Shown here: one piece after another, positions 52,824 to 61,724 of the stretch
Layout of the letters: the number at the start of each line of letters is the position of its first letter
Numbering within the stretch: the stretch's first letter is position 1
From: JBFJKD01 sp041600415
GTDB taxonomy: Bacteria > Pseudomonadota > Gammaproteobacteria > Pseudomonadales > Porticoccaceae
NCBI GenBank assembly: GCA_041600415.1
Contig: JBFIKF010000004.1
Coordinates: 300,560-364,559, forward strand
Direction of reading: 5' to 3'
DNA length: 64,000 nucleotides
Made by a program: the position numbers and the translations under genes
The notes under the pieces: model-generated
What the model was told of the DNA's origin: nothing
The model's database searches: none
What the model saw: only the letters and a program-made list of their open reading frames with translations

Positions 52824-54095
52824 ATGAAACAGATACTGACCAGCTCTGCCGTAACAACCTTGATCTCGCGGGGTATCCCAGGAGCCCTCCTCGCCAGCCT
52901 GATATTGACGACCTCCGGCGCGTTTGCCGCAGTGGACGACGCGACAGTGCAACAGCTGATTCAACAGGTCGAAGCGTTAACCGCGCGAGTCAATCAACTC
53001 GAGCAAAGCGACGTGGAACTGCGCGAACGCAACGCTGAGTTAGCAAAAGCCGCCAGCCTGCCAACCGCTGCCAACGACAAACTGGCCTGGGCCGAGCGCA
53101 TTCAGGTTAATGGCGATTTCCGCTACCGCTACGAAAATATCGACGACGCGGACAACGACAAGGACCGCAATCGTTCGCGTATGCGGGCACGTATCGAAGC
53201 GCAGGCACAAGTCAACGAAGACTGGAAAGTGGGTTTTGGGCTGGCCTCCGGCAGCGACGACCCGGTTTCCAGCAATCAGACCTTCGGCAACGGTGGCAGC
53301 TCCAAGGGCATCAATCTGGACCTGGCCTACTTCGACTGGAGTGGCCTCGCCAATACCCATGTGCTCGGCGGCAAATTTAAAACACCGTTTTACAAACCCG
53401 GCGGGCACGCCCTGCTATGGGATGACGACTACCGCCCCGAAGGCCTCGCGGCCAACTACGCCAACGGCATATTCTTCGCCAACGGCGCCTTTTTGTATCT
53501 GGAGAGCGACGACAAGGCGGGCAGCCAGAATGCGGAAAGCATCTGGGGTACACAGGTCGGCCTGAATACCGCCCTGAGCGACAGCACCCGCCTGATCGTG
53601 GGGCTCGGCTACTACGATATTCCGGTGGCGGGCGCTAAACCGTTCTATACCAGCAGTTCGTTTGGCAACACGTTGATCGCGGACGGCCCCGATATGGTTT
53701 ACCAGAACAACTACGAAGAGCTGGAGGCGTTCGCGGAACTGACATTCACCCTGGGTGGACTGCCAGCCAGTGTGTTTGCCGACTGGGTGCAGAATCAGGA
53801 CGCCAGCAACAACGACACCGGCTGGGCGGCGGGCGCCACCCTGGGCAAAGCTAAAAACCCCGGCAGCTGGGAACTCGGCTACGCCTATCAGGACCTGGAA
53901 GCGGATGCGGTCTTTGGTCTGATCACCGATTCGGACTTCGCCGATGGCGGCACCAACAACAAGGGCCATTTACTCAAAGCCGCTTACGCACTCGACAATA
54001 ACGTATCTCTGGGGCTGACCTACCTTATTAACGAAAAAGGCGATCTGGAAACCGACTACGATCGCCTGCAAATGGACCTCAAATTTAAATATTAA
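52824..54095 (+). CDS. Putative outer-membrane porin
   Basis: Outer-membrane beta-barrel protein of 423 residues. A signal peptide ends near AFA (about 37). A periplasmic coiled coil follows (VQQLIQQVEALTARVNQLEQSDVELRERNAEL, about 42-75), then a barrel that starts with IQVNGDFRYRYEN and ends with the aromatic LQMDLKFKY. This layout matches the Porin_5-type family of putative porins. The Pho-box-like promoter suggests uptake of phosphate or an organophosphate, but no selectivity residues can be read. Monocistronic, with a GC-rich hairpin downstream. Confidence 0.87.
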   Translation: MKQILTSSAVTTLISRGIPGALLASLILTTSGAFAAVDDATVQQLIQQVEALTARVNQLEQSDVELRERNAELAKAASLPTAANDKLAWAERIQVNGDFRYRYENIDDADNDKDRNRSRMRARIEAQAQVNEDWKVGFGLASGSDDPVSSNQTFGNGGSSKGINLDLAYFDWSGLANTHVLGGKFKTPFYKPGGHALLWDDDYRPEGLAANYANGIFFANGAFLYLESDDKAGSQNAESIWGTQVGLNTALSDSTRLIVGLGYYDIPVAGAKPFYTSSSFGNTLIADGPDMVYQNNYEELEAFAELTFTLGGLPASVFADWVQNQDASNNDTGWAAGATLGKAKNPGSWELGYAYQDLEADAVFGLITDSDFADGGTNNKGHLLKAAYALDNNVSLGLTYLINEKGDLETDYDRLQMDLKFKY

Positions 54096-54113
54096 AGCGC
54101 CTGTATGACCGCC

Positions 54114-54141
54114 CCCCTGGCCCGCCACCGTGCCAGAGGGG
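54114..54141 (+). terminator. GC-rich hairpin after the porin gene
   Basis: CCCCTGGC pairs with GCCAGAGGGG (two bases bulged) around a ten-base loop, 18 bases after the porin stop. It lacks a T-tract. Confidence 0.45.
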
Positions 54142-54246
54142 CGCCAGGCGGCAGGTTTCCGCGATGCTGGCAGATCAGCGCAAATATGCTAATCTGAGCA
54201 TCAAACCGACAGCTGAAATCCAGTATATCGAGAGGATAACCACCTC

Positions 54247-54720
54247 ATGAATCAAGCCGCCGCGAAATCTACACCCCTGTCAAACTTCGATACCAGTGCC
54301 CTTGAATGGCTCCATTTTGGACCCGACCCACGCTTCGATTACCCCATCGACTATGACATCGCCATTCTGGGTGCATCACCCGAGTCCGGCACCGTCGACT
54401 TCCTCAGCCGCTGGGCGCCCAATTCCTACTGCCACTACCACCGCCACCTGGGCAACAGTATGTCGCTGATTCTCGAGGGCGAACACCACACCGTTGAAGT
54501 AGTCGGTGGCGAGCCCGTCCACAAAATCCGCACGGCTGGAGACTACGCCAACAAACCCGGCGGCGATGTGCATATGGAATACGCCGGCCCCGAAGGCACC
54601 CTGGTGTTTTTCAGTATGCAAGCCATCGATGGCAATCTGTTTGACGTCCTGGGCCGTGGGGACAGAGTGCTCAACACCACCAGTTTCGAAGATTTTGTTG
54701 CCGGTAACCTGCCCCGTTAA
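54247..54720 (+). CDS. Cupin-domain protein, dihydroxyacetophenone-dioxygenase/ChrR-like
   Basis: Small cytoplasmic protein of 157 residues with one double-stranded beta-helix cupin. Metal ligands are probably His63, His65 and His67 of CHYHRHLG, with a glutamate in LILEGEHH and a histidine in GGDVHMEY. The pattern resembles cupins annotated as 2,4'-dihydroxyacetophenone dioxygenase or anti-sigma ChrR-like; function by sequence is therefore open. The gene is followed by an MBL hydrolase and, convergently, a Baeyer-Villiger enzyme of the 4-hydroxyacetophenone type, which makes an aryl-ketone role tempting. RBS GAGAGGATAA precedes the ATG. Confidence 0.75.
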   Translation: MNQAAAKSTPLSNFDTSALEWLHFGPDPRFDYPIDYDIAILGASPESGTVDFLSRWAPNSYCHYHRHLGNSMSLILEGEHHTVEVVGGEPVHKIRTAGDYANKPGGDVHMEYAGPEGTLVFFSMQAIDGNLFDVLGRGDRVLNTTSFEDFVAGNLPR

Positions 54721-54874
54721 GTATTGCGTGGTGGGTGGCACTCCTGTCGATCAAGTTCAACGCCGTTAATCTGCAATAACAGCAGCACACCTGTTGGCAG
54801 CGACCGCAGATACCTGACGACGCCACAAAAACTCAACACAAAAAGTTAACTACAAAAAGACAGGAGCTGGTGGG

Positions 54875-55750
54875 ATGACCGACCGTTTTTATAAAAATCT
54901 CTCCTGGCAGATCGGCGACGTAGACATTACCCGACTGGTTGAAGTCGTCATGACAACCCCGGTGAGCACGCTGTTTCCCACGGAAGATGTCGCCGATTTG
55001 GCGCCCTGTTCAAGTTGGCTGAAACCCAATTTTATGGACGCCGATAACAATATGTTTCTCAGCATCCACGCCTTTTTGATTCGCACCGGCGGTCTTAACA
55101 TTATTGTCGACACCTGTGCCGGTAACGGCAAGAAACTGCCCCTGTTTGAAGAGTGGAACAATCTCAACACCCCTTTTCTGGAAAACATGACTCAACTGGG
55201 CTTTGCGCCGGAAAGCATCGACCGCGTACTCTGTACCCACCTGCACTTTGACCATGTCGGCTGGAACACCCGCCTGGAAAACGGCACCTGGGTTCCCACT
55301 TTTCCCAACGCCCGCTATCTGTTCGGTGCGGCGGAGTGGGAATACTGGAAAGATGAAGAAGACCCCTACGAAAGCAATGCTCTGGAACACGCGCTGAAAC
55401 CGATTTTCGCGGCGCAACTGGTTGATCTGGTCGCTGCAAACCATCGCATCAACGATGAAGTCAGTCTGATTCCCACCCCCGGCCACACCCCCGGCCACGT
55501 CAGCATACTGATCCAGTCGGCTGGCGAGCAGGCGGTGATAACCGGCGATATGTTTCACCACCCTCTGCAGATGGCCAAACCCGGCTGGATCGATATGGCC
55601 GACACTGACAGCAGCCTTGCGGAGCAAACCCGGATCGCGTTTATGCAACGTTTTGCTGACGCGTCGACCACCGTACTCGGCACCCACTTCGCCACGCCCA
55701 CCGCGGGAAAAATCGTACCCGACGGAGATGGTTATCGCTTTGAGTCCTGA
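54875..55750 (+). CDS. MBL-fold metallo-hydrolase
   Basis: Dinuclear-zinc hydrolase, 291 residues. The HxHxDH motif is at 122-127 (THLHFDHVGW), later metal ligands lie in TPGHTPGHVS and GDMFHHPLQM, and the final histidine in VLGTHFATP. The arrangement resembles lactonases and methyl-parathion-hydrolase-like enzymes. No signal peptide is present, so it acts in the cytoplasm. The substrate could be an ester or lactone produced by the neighbouring monooxygenase, but this is inference. AGGAGC precedes the ATG; 154 bp separate it from the cupin. Confidence 0.87.
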   Translation: MTDRFYKNLSWQIGDVDITRLVEVVMTTPVSTLFPTEDVADLAPCSSWLKPNFMDADNNMFLSIHAFLIRTGGLNIIVDTCAGNGKKLPLFEEWNNLNTPFLENMTQLGFAPESIDRVLCTHLHFDHVGWNTRLENGTWVPTFPNARYLFGAAEWEYWKDEEDPYESNALEHALKPIFAAQLVDLVAANHRINDEVSLIPTPGHTPGHVSILIQSAGEQAVITGDMFHHPLQMAKPGWIDMADTDSSLAEQTRIAFMQRFADASTTVLGTHFATPTAGKIVPDGDGYRFES

Positions 55751-55763
55751 GCAGATGATCGAC

Positions 55764-55815
55764 GAAGTAATTGCCGGTCGCCGACTAAAGAAGTAATTGC
55801 CGGTCGCCGACTAAA
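55764..55815. repeat. Perfect tandem duplication, 26 bp x 2
   Basis: Two identical adjacent 26-base copies begin with GAAGTAATTGCC and end with GACTAAA, starting 14 bases after the MBL hydrolase stop and ending just before the terminator. A recent local duplication without evident function. Confidence 0.95.
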
Positions 55816-55825
55816 AATAGTTTAA

Positions 55826-55856
55826 AAAAAACGAGGCCCAGAAGCCTCGTTTTTTA
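55826..55856. terminator. Bidirectional intrinsic terminator
   Basis: AACGAGGC / GCCTCGTT stem with a six-base loop, flanked by an A-run on the left and a T-run on the right. It can end both the MBL hydrolase transcript and the convergent monooxygenase transcript. Confidence 0.93.
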
Positions 55857-55910
55857 TACTACCAGTTCCGGCAGAAAAAATAATTTCTCGCCGCCTGCAC
55901 TGGGTAAAGT

Positions 55911-57815
55911 CTAACCGGCTTTTAACACCTGTTTCGGTTCAACAATGTAGTCGTCCATGTTCACCTGTTTGGTCATCTCAAAAAAATCCACGTTGCGATA
56001 GGGCGAATTCACCACGATACGGCCCTTTGAGTTGCGGTAGTAAGTGCTCATACCTTGATGGGTCCACACCATTTTCTCGTGCAACTTATTGATTTTTTCG
56101 AGATAGCGATCGTGGGCGTCCTGACGGCATTCGACCGCGCCAATACCCTTGTTGTTCATTTTGTCGATCATATCCATGATGTAACGCACCTGCATTTCGG
56201 ATACAAAGATCAAACTGCCGCCGTGGCCCGGTTGCAGATTGGGTCCGTACAACGTGAAGAAATTGGGAAAGCCGGGAATCACAGTACCCAGATAGGAACT
56301 GGCGTCCTCGTCGCCCCACACGTCGCGCACGTTTTTACCGCCGCGCCCTACCAGATCGTAGGTGGACAGCATTTTCAGCACATCGAAGCCGGTGGAAATA
56401 AGAATAACGTCCGCTTCGTAGGCGCTGCCGTCCTTGGTAATCACTTTGTTGCCTTCAATGCGCACTATGGGGTTATCCACCAGGGTCACTTTCGGATTGC
56501 GCAACATGCGATACCAGCCGTTATCCATCAACAGGCGTTTGCCAAAGGGTGGGTAGGTGGGCAACACCTTGTCGAGCAGGTCGATACGATCGCCCAGCTC
56601 GCTTTTGATGTAGTCGGTAAAGTAGGCGCGGTGCGCATCGTTGACCGCATTCAGGGAGCGCTCCGGGTGCTCCCAGTTTTCGTCCTTGAACAGGGACAGG
56701 TAAACCCGGTCATTGTAGGTCCAGCCCAGTCGCATACGGTACCACATGCGATACAGGGGCACCTCGCGCAATAAAAAGCGCACCGGCTCCGGCACCAGTT
56801 TGCGGAACTGCTCGTGAGGCGACGCCCAGTGCGGGGCGCGCTGGAAAATGGTGAGGGATTCCACTTGGTGCTGTATTTCCGGCCCAATCTGCATGCCGGT
56901 TGCGCCGTTGCCGATCATCACCACTCGCTTGCCGACAATGGTTTTATCGTCCGGCCACTCCGCAGTGTGCCAGCTCTCGCCAGCAAAACTGTCGAGTCCT
57001 TCAATGTTGGGAAATGCCGGTGGATTAAAGATGCCCGCGGCGCTGATAACAATGTTGGCGTTATGGGTGGTTTGCGCGCCGCTGGAATCCTTGACAGTGA
57101 CATCCCAGGTTTGGGTGGCTTCGTGATAGACGACCGATACCACGTCCGTATCGAATTGAATATCTTTTTTGATATCAAAATCGTCGGCCACCTGATCAAA
57201 ATAATCGTGCAGTTCGTCGCGCATCGCGAAATACGCGCTCCAGTCGTAGGGCGCAAAGGAAAACGAGTACAAATGGTTGGGGGTATCGACGCCGGCACCG
57301 GGATAGCGGTTATCCTGCCACACACCGCCCACGGAGTGACGGCGTTCGAACAATTTAAACGGAATGCCCGCGGCTTTCAGATTCACTGCCGCCACCAGCC
57401 CGGACACCCCCGCGCCAATCACCACAACCCTAAAATTTTCTGGCACGTCGATCTTATGGTCCCACAGCATGGGTGTTTGCCCCAACTGGGCCGACGTCAT
57501 GCCGCCATACTCGGCGGGAACTTTTTCACCCATGGCAACGGACAGCATTTCCACCAGATCCACGTCGGTGGGATTCAGGGCTGCCGGCTTGCCACCCTTC
57601 CAGGCGAGTATGGCTTGCAGGGCGGCGGCACGAATTTCCTGCTGAATTTCATCACTTAAGCCGCCGCTGTCGTTGTCATCCACACCCCGGGGGCGCCGCG
57701 GACGGTAGGGATCCTGTAGCCAGCGCCGCTCGCCGCTCAGTTGTACCAGCACCATTAACAGCGTGGGGATATTGGCGATGGCGACTGCCTCGGCAAATTG
57801 TTTCTCTTCGGTCAT
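55911..57815 (-). CDS. Flavin monooxygenase of the Baeyer-Villiger type, 4-hydroxyacetophenone monooxygenase-like
   Basis: NADPH/FAD enzyme that inserts oxygen next to a ketone. 634 residues: an extra helical N-terminal domain (about 1-125), the FAD Rossmann motif GAGVSG near 134-139, the Baeyer-Villiger fingerprint FAGESWHTAEWP at 277-288 and the NADPH Rossmann motif GNGATG near 302. The extended N-terminus and length are those of 4-hydroxyacetophenone monooxygenase (about 640 residues) rather than short cyclohexanone-type enzymes. The product would be an ester; an esterase is a logical partner. Convergent to the cupin/MBL genes. Steroid or terpenoid ketones are alternative substrates. Confidence 0.88.
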   Translation of the reverse strand: MTEEKQFAEAVAIANIPTLLMVLVQLSGERRWLQDPYRPRRPRGVDDNDSGGLSDEIQQEIRAAALQAILAWKGGKPAALNPTDVDLVEMLSVAMGEKVPAEYGGMTSAQLGQTPMLWDHKIDVPENFRVVVIGAGVSGLVAAVNLKAAGIPFKLFERRHSVGGVWQDNRYPGAGVDTPNHLYSFSFAPYDWSAYFAMRDELHDYFDQVADDFDIKKDIQFDTDVVSVVYHEATQTWDVTVKDSSGAQTTHNANIVISAAGIFNPPAFPNIEGLDSFAGESWHTAEWPDDKTIVGKRVVMIGNGATGMQIGPEIQHQVESLTIFQRAPHWASPHEQFRKLVPEPVRFLLREVPLYRMWYRMRLGWTYNDRVYLSLFKDENWEHPERSLNAVNDAHRAYFTDYIKSELGDRIDLLDKVLPTYPPFGKRLLMDNGWYRMLRNPKVTLVDNPIVRIEGNKVITKDGSAYEADVILISTGFDVLKMLSTYDLVGRGGKNVRDVWGDEDASSYLGTVIPGFPNFFTLYGPNLQPGHGGSLIFVSEMQVRYIMDMIDKMNNKGIGAVECRQDAHDRYLEKINKLHEKMVWTHQGMSTYYRNSKGRIVVNSPYRNVDFFEMTKQVNMDDYIVEPKQVLKAG

Positions 57816-58257
57816 AGGGTCCTCCGACCTTTAGAAGCTAGTTTAAAATAGTTGGCTGCCCTGTCGCGGCATAACTGATCCCGCTCAAGACTTATGCCGT
57901 TCAACCTGCGGTGACCACGGCAGTGGTAAACATGGGCTTAAGTGAGCGGCGCTGTACCCGGCTAACAGACAGGTTTAATCTGAAATCAGGTGGATTATAA
58001 CACTTCCGATTGTAACCTACCCGCCGGTAGAATTTATATAAAGGCCACACGTCAAAAAAATTTGGCAGTTTGTGCGCGGCGGATGGCGCGATCAACCCCG
58101 GTGCTGGGCAGAGCGCCCCCGGTAACGGGACCGCATGCAATTCGAGCATCCCCTGTATAATCCCCAAAGCAACTAATCTGGAACCTGACCTGCCTGGCGC
58201 TTATACACAAAGCCCTACAGGAAGCCACCTGAACACCTTTAACCCGGCATAGACACG
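57816..58257. other. 442-bp divergent intergenic region
   Basis: Between the monooxygenase and the phosphatase gene. Contains a TATAAT (58156-58161) that could be the -10 of the rightward gene, without a good -35, and a short inverted repeat near 57973-57992. No gene or RNA recognised. Confidence 0.45.
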
Positions 58258-59034
58258 TTGAAACTGCGCATTGTCACCTACAATATTCACCGCGCCATCG
58301 GACTCGACCGGCGCTTTCGCCCGGAACGGATAGTGTCGATCCTGCGGGATCACGATCCGGATATTGTCCTGTTGCAGGAGGTCGACGAGGGTGCGCCCCG
58401 CTCCAAAGGGCAGGATATGGCCAAGGAAATAGCGGCCGCCCTCGACTATCCCTATTACGCCAGCGGGCACAATGTGAGCCTGCGCAAAGGCCGATATGGG
58501 AATGCCACTCTGAGCCGCCACCCCATTGTCCGGGAGCGCAATATTGATCTCACCATTGGCGACCTTAAGCGTCGCGGCTGTCAGCACACGGCGATCGAGA
58601 TTCCCCACGGGGATCATCCGCCTTACCGACTCGACGTCTTTAATCTGCATCTGGGTCTGTCGCCACTGGAACGACAACGTCAGGCGGGCCTGTTGATGCG
58701 CTCCAGAGAATTTACCGACATACACCTGGCATCGGCCTGTATTGTGGGCGGCGACTTCAACGACTGGCTATCGCGGCTGCGGGCACTATTTGTCGAGGGC
58801 ATGTCCCTGACCTGCGCCACGGACCACGATACTCGCCTGCGCACCCGGCCCATTAAAACCTACCCGTCCTTTGCACCGCGGGGCGGACTGGATCGTATTT
58901 ATTACCGGGGCAATTTGCGCTTTGTTTCCGCAGCCGGGTGTCGCCACCAGGTGGCCAAAATTGCCAGTGATCACTTACCGGTTATCGCGGAATTTGATTT
59001 GCTTGCGCCCAAGGAGACAACTTCCCTTGCATAG
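58258..59034 (+). CDS. Endonuclease/exonuclease/phosphatase family protein
   Basis: Metal-dependent hydrolase of the EEP (DNase I-like) superfamily, 258 residues. Motifs: VTYNIHRAIG, DIVLLQEVDEG (metal Glu), YGNATLSRHP, FNLHLG, CIVGGDFNDW and the catalytic IASDHLPVIAEF. Family members cleave DNA, RNA or phospho-/sphingolipids. In several bacteria homologues lie next to cardiolipin synthase genes; here cls is elsewhere. The start is a TTG at 58258 without a good ribosome-binding site, but the N-terminus (LRIVTYN) is family-typical. Confidence 0.85.
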   Translation: MKLRIVTYNIHRAIGLDRRFRPERIVSILRDHDPDIVLLQEVDEGAPRSKGQDMAKEIAAALDYPYYASGHNVSLRKGRYGNATLSRHPIVRERNIDLTIGDLKRRGCQHTAIEIPHGDHPPYRLDVFNLHLGLSPLERQRQAGLLMRSREFTDIHLASACIVGGDFNDWLSRLRALFVEGMSLTCATDHDTRLRTRPIKTYPSFAPRGGLDRIYYRGNLRFVSAAGCRHQVAKIASDHLPVIAEFDLLAPKETTSLA

Positions 59035-59130
59035 AAATAACATTGCCCCGTTTGCCCAGCGTTAAAGATACCGCTGCAATGCACAGGACTCACTAATTCA
59101 TTACTCTCACTAACTCACTCCGGAATTTGC

Positions 59131-60207
59131 ATGACACAGTTATTCGAACCGCTGACCTTTTTACACGGCCCCGCCCTGAAAAACCGCTTTGCGCTGGCGC
59201 CCCTCACCAACCTGCAAAGTCATTTGAACGGCCAGCTATCGGACGACGAATTTAAGTGGCTTACCATGCGCGCCGCCGGTGGTTTTGGCCTGACCATGAC
59301 CTGCGCCGCTCACGTGCAAACCCTGGGACAGGGTTTCGCCGGGCAACTCGGCATTTTCTCCGACGACCATATTCCCGGATTAACCCGTCTCGCCAGCGCC
59401 ATTAAAAGCCACGGCAGTCTGGCCATCGCGCAGTTGCACCACGGCGGCGCGCGCTCGCCCCGCGATCTAATCGGTTGCGCCCCGGTGGCGCCGTCCGCCG
59501 ATGCAGAAAGTGGCGCCCGCGCCTTGCTCACCGCGGAAGTGACGCAACTGGTCGACGATTTTATTCGCGCCGCACAACGGGCCGAAGCAGCGGGTTTTGA
59601 TGGCGTGGAACTGCACGGCGCCCACGGCTACATTCTGTGCCGGTTCCTCAGCGCCGAAACCAATTCACGGGACGATCAGTATGGCGGCACCCTGGAAAAC
59701 CGCACGCGTATATTGCAGGAAATTATTACGGGCATTCGTCAGCGCTGCCGCAGGGATTTTAATCTTGGCGTACGCCTGTCCCCGGAGCGGTTCGGCATGC
59801 AGTTACCCGAGGTGCAACAGATCGCCCAGCAATTGATGCGCGAGGCACGGGTGGATTACATCGATATGTCCCTGTGGGATGTCTTTAAGGAACCCATGGA
59901 CGAGCAGTACCAGGGTCGCAGCCTGCTGTCTTATTTTACCGAGTTGGAGCGCGGGGACGTGCGTCTCGGGGTCGCCGGAAAAATACGTACACCCGAGGAC
60001 GCTCAACAATGTCTGAACGCTGGCGTGGATTTCGTACTGTTAGGCCGCGCCGCCATATTGCACCACGACTTTCCCCTGCAAACCGCGGAAAACCCGGAGT
60101 TCACCCCAACCCCCCTGCCCGTTTCCGCCAGCTACCTGCGCAACGAAGGGCTGGGTGACGCCTTTGTCACTTACATGGGCACCTGGAAAGGATTTGTGGA
60201 AGGCTGA
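59131..60207 (+). CDS. NADH:flavin oxidoreductase, Old Yellow Enzyme family
   Basis: FMN barrel enzyme of 358 residues that reduces activated C=C bonds. Signatures: LKNRFALAPLTNLQS at the start (FMN binding), IAQLHHGGARS, the active-site VELHGAHGYILCRFLS and SRDDQYGGTLENRTRI. The end of the barrel reads GKIRTPEDAQQCLNAGVDFVLLGRAAI. It is a single-domain OYE, unlike the multidomain FadH at 36.8 kb. Its natural substrate is unknown. It faces the DEAD-box helicase convergently. Confidence 0.92.
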   Translation: MTQLFEPLTFLHGPALKNRFALAPLTNLQSHLNGQLSDDEFKWLTMRAAGGFGLTMTCAAHVQTLGQGFAGQLGIFSDDHIPGLTRLASAIKSHGSLAIAQLHHGGARSPRDLIGCAPVAPSADAESGARALLTAEVTQLVDDFIRAAQRAEAAGFDGVELHGAHGYILCRFLSAETNSRDDQYGGTLENRTRILQEIITGIRQRCRRDFNLGVRLSPERFGMQLPEVQQIAQQLMREARVDYIDMSLWDVFKEPMDEQYQGRSLLSYFTELERGDVRLGVAGKIRTPEDAQQCLNAGVDFVLLGRAAILHHDFPLQTAENPEFTPTPLPVSASYLRNEGLGDAFVTYMGTWKGFVEG

Positions 60208-60242
60208 TTAACGCCGGAGCACATTTTTTTCGCAAAGCGCCG

Positions 60243-61724
60243 TTAGTCGGGCCTGCGTTTAGGTGGTGCGGTTCTGCGGGTCAGTGGCGCCCGACCGTCG
60301 TTGCTGCTCGGTGGCGTAGCGCCAGCAACGCGACTGACCTCCGGTGCTGCCGGTCTCGCCGTACCCTTGTTTTTGCCTTTGTTCTTGACGTTGCGATGCC
60401 GGGTTGCGCTTTTGTCCTGCAATCTGGTTTTTTTCTTTTTCGGGCCGGCGACCTTGCCGCTGGATTTCACTTTTTTGGGTCCCTTGAATTTGGCCTTTAA
60501 ACTTTTAATCACCCGGCGCTCAAAGGCCGCGCCCGTATAGCGCTCGATGGTCACCATCAGATTCCAGTCGTTGGCGCTGACAAAAGAAATCGCCAAACCC
60601 TGTCGCCCGGCCCGGCCAGTGCGCCCGATGCGGTGAATATAATCATCCACATTGCGCGGCATATCGAAGTTAATCACCGTGTCGATATCCTTGATATCCA
60701 GCCCCCGCGCCGCCACATCGCTGGCCACCAGCACATTAACTTTACCCTGCGCAAACTGCGTCACCACCTGGTTACGCTCTTCCTGAGTGAGTTCGCCGTG
60801 TAACACGCCGGCACGCAGTTTGTGGTAGCGCAGAAAATTACCCAGTTGATCCGCCTGAATCCGGGTGTTGGAAAATACCAGCGCCTTGTTTTGCGCCGGT
60901 TGGTTGGCGGTTATTCCAGTATTTGTTTGTTGCGTACCTGTATCGTCTTCGGTTGCATCACCTTCCGTGCGTTGCGGCGCTGCTGCAACTGCCGTTGTCT
61001 GTGCCGTCAGTAACCACGCCAGCACTTTCTCCTTGTGGGCTCTATCGTCGGTGAGAATCACCTGCTGATGAATCTGGCTGTGCTGACTGCGTTCGCTACC
61101 AAGCGTAATGCGCCGCGCATCCGTGAGGATTTCTCCGGCAATGCGGGTCACGCCGGTGTGTCGCAAAGTGGCGGACAACAGCAGGGTCTGGCGCTGGGGG
61201 TTGCAGGCCGCAATAATCTTCAGCACATCGTCCCGGAACCCCATATCCAGCATGCGGTCCGCCTCGTCTAGCACCAGGGTTTGCAACGATGCCAGGTCCG
61301 CACTGCGGGTCGCCAGTAATTCCACCAGCCGCCCCGGCGTGGCAATAATAAACTCCGGATTTTTACGCAACACCGATTGCTGAAACCGCGTACTGCTGCC
61401 GCCGATAATCACCCCCGACAACAACGGCGTATTTTTCGCCAGTGCCTTAAAGTGTTTTTCCACCTGCCGCGCCAGCTCCCGTGTCGGCACCAGCACCAGC
61501 ACCAGTGTGCCCGCCGTACGCGGCACATCCCCTGCGAGTATGCGCTGCGCACTGGGGATCAGATAAGCCAGGGTTTTGCCGCTGCCGGTCTCAGCGCTTA
61601 TTAATAAATCCTGTCCCTCGAGGGCAGCGGGAATGGCCTCAGCCTGCACCGCCGTCGGCGTGTCCAGATTCAGCGTAGCCAATCCCTTGCGTAGCCCGGC
61701 ATTCAGGTCGATATCTTCGAGCAC
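60243..61724 (-). CDS. DEAD-box ATP-dependent RNA helicase
   Basis: 493-residue RhlE/SrmB-like RNA helicase. Q-motif region LNLDTPTAVQAEAIPAAL, Walker A AETGSGKT (44-51), PTRELA, DEAD (153-156), SAT, SDVAARGLDI and HRIGRTGR (364-371). A low-complexity Thr/Ala/Gln-rich insertion (about 241-279) breaks the start of the second RecA domain. The tail from about 412 is very basic (KFKGPKKVKSSGKVAGPKK...), which would aid RNA or ribosome-precursor binding. Probably involved in ribosome assembly or cold adaptation. Confidence 0.92.
   Translation of the reverse strand: MLEDIDLNAGLRKGLATLNLDTPTAVQAEAIPAALEGQDLLISAETGSGKTLAYLIPSAQRILAGDVPRTAGTLVLVLVPTRELARQVEKHFKALAKNTPLLSGVIIGGSSTRFQQSVLRKNPEFIIATPGRLVELLATRSADLASLQTLVLDEADRMLDMGFRDDVLKIIAACNPQRQTLLLSATLRHTGVTRIAGEILTDARRITLGSERSQHSQIHQQVILTDDRAHKEKVLAWLLTAQTTAVAAAPQRTEGDATEDDTGTQQTNTGITANQPAQNKALVFSNTRIQADQLGNFLRYHKLRAGVLHGELTQEERNQVVTQFAQGKVNVLVASDVAARGLDIKDIDTVINFDMPRNVDDYIHRIGRTGRAGRQGLAISFVSANDWNLMVTIERYTGAAFERRVIKSLKAKFKGPKKVKSSGKVAGPKKKKTRLQDKSATRHRNVKNKGKNKGTARPAAPEVSRVAGATPPSSNDGRAPLTRRTAPPKRRPD

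Noticed and set aside
56055..57659. Long plus-strand frames opposite the Baeyer-Villiger monooxygenase
   Set aside because: They lie wholly antisense to a gene with all catalytic motifs, have no ribosome-binding sites, and their composition is that of a mirrored GC-rich gene.
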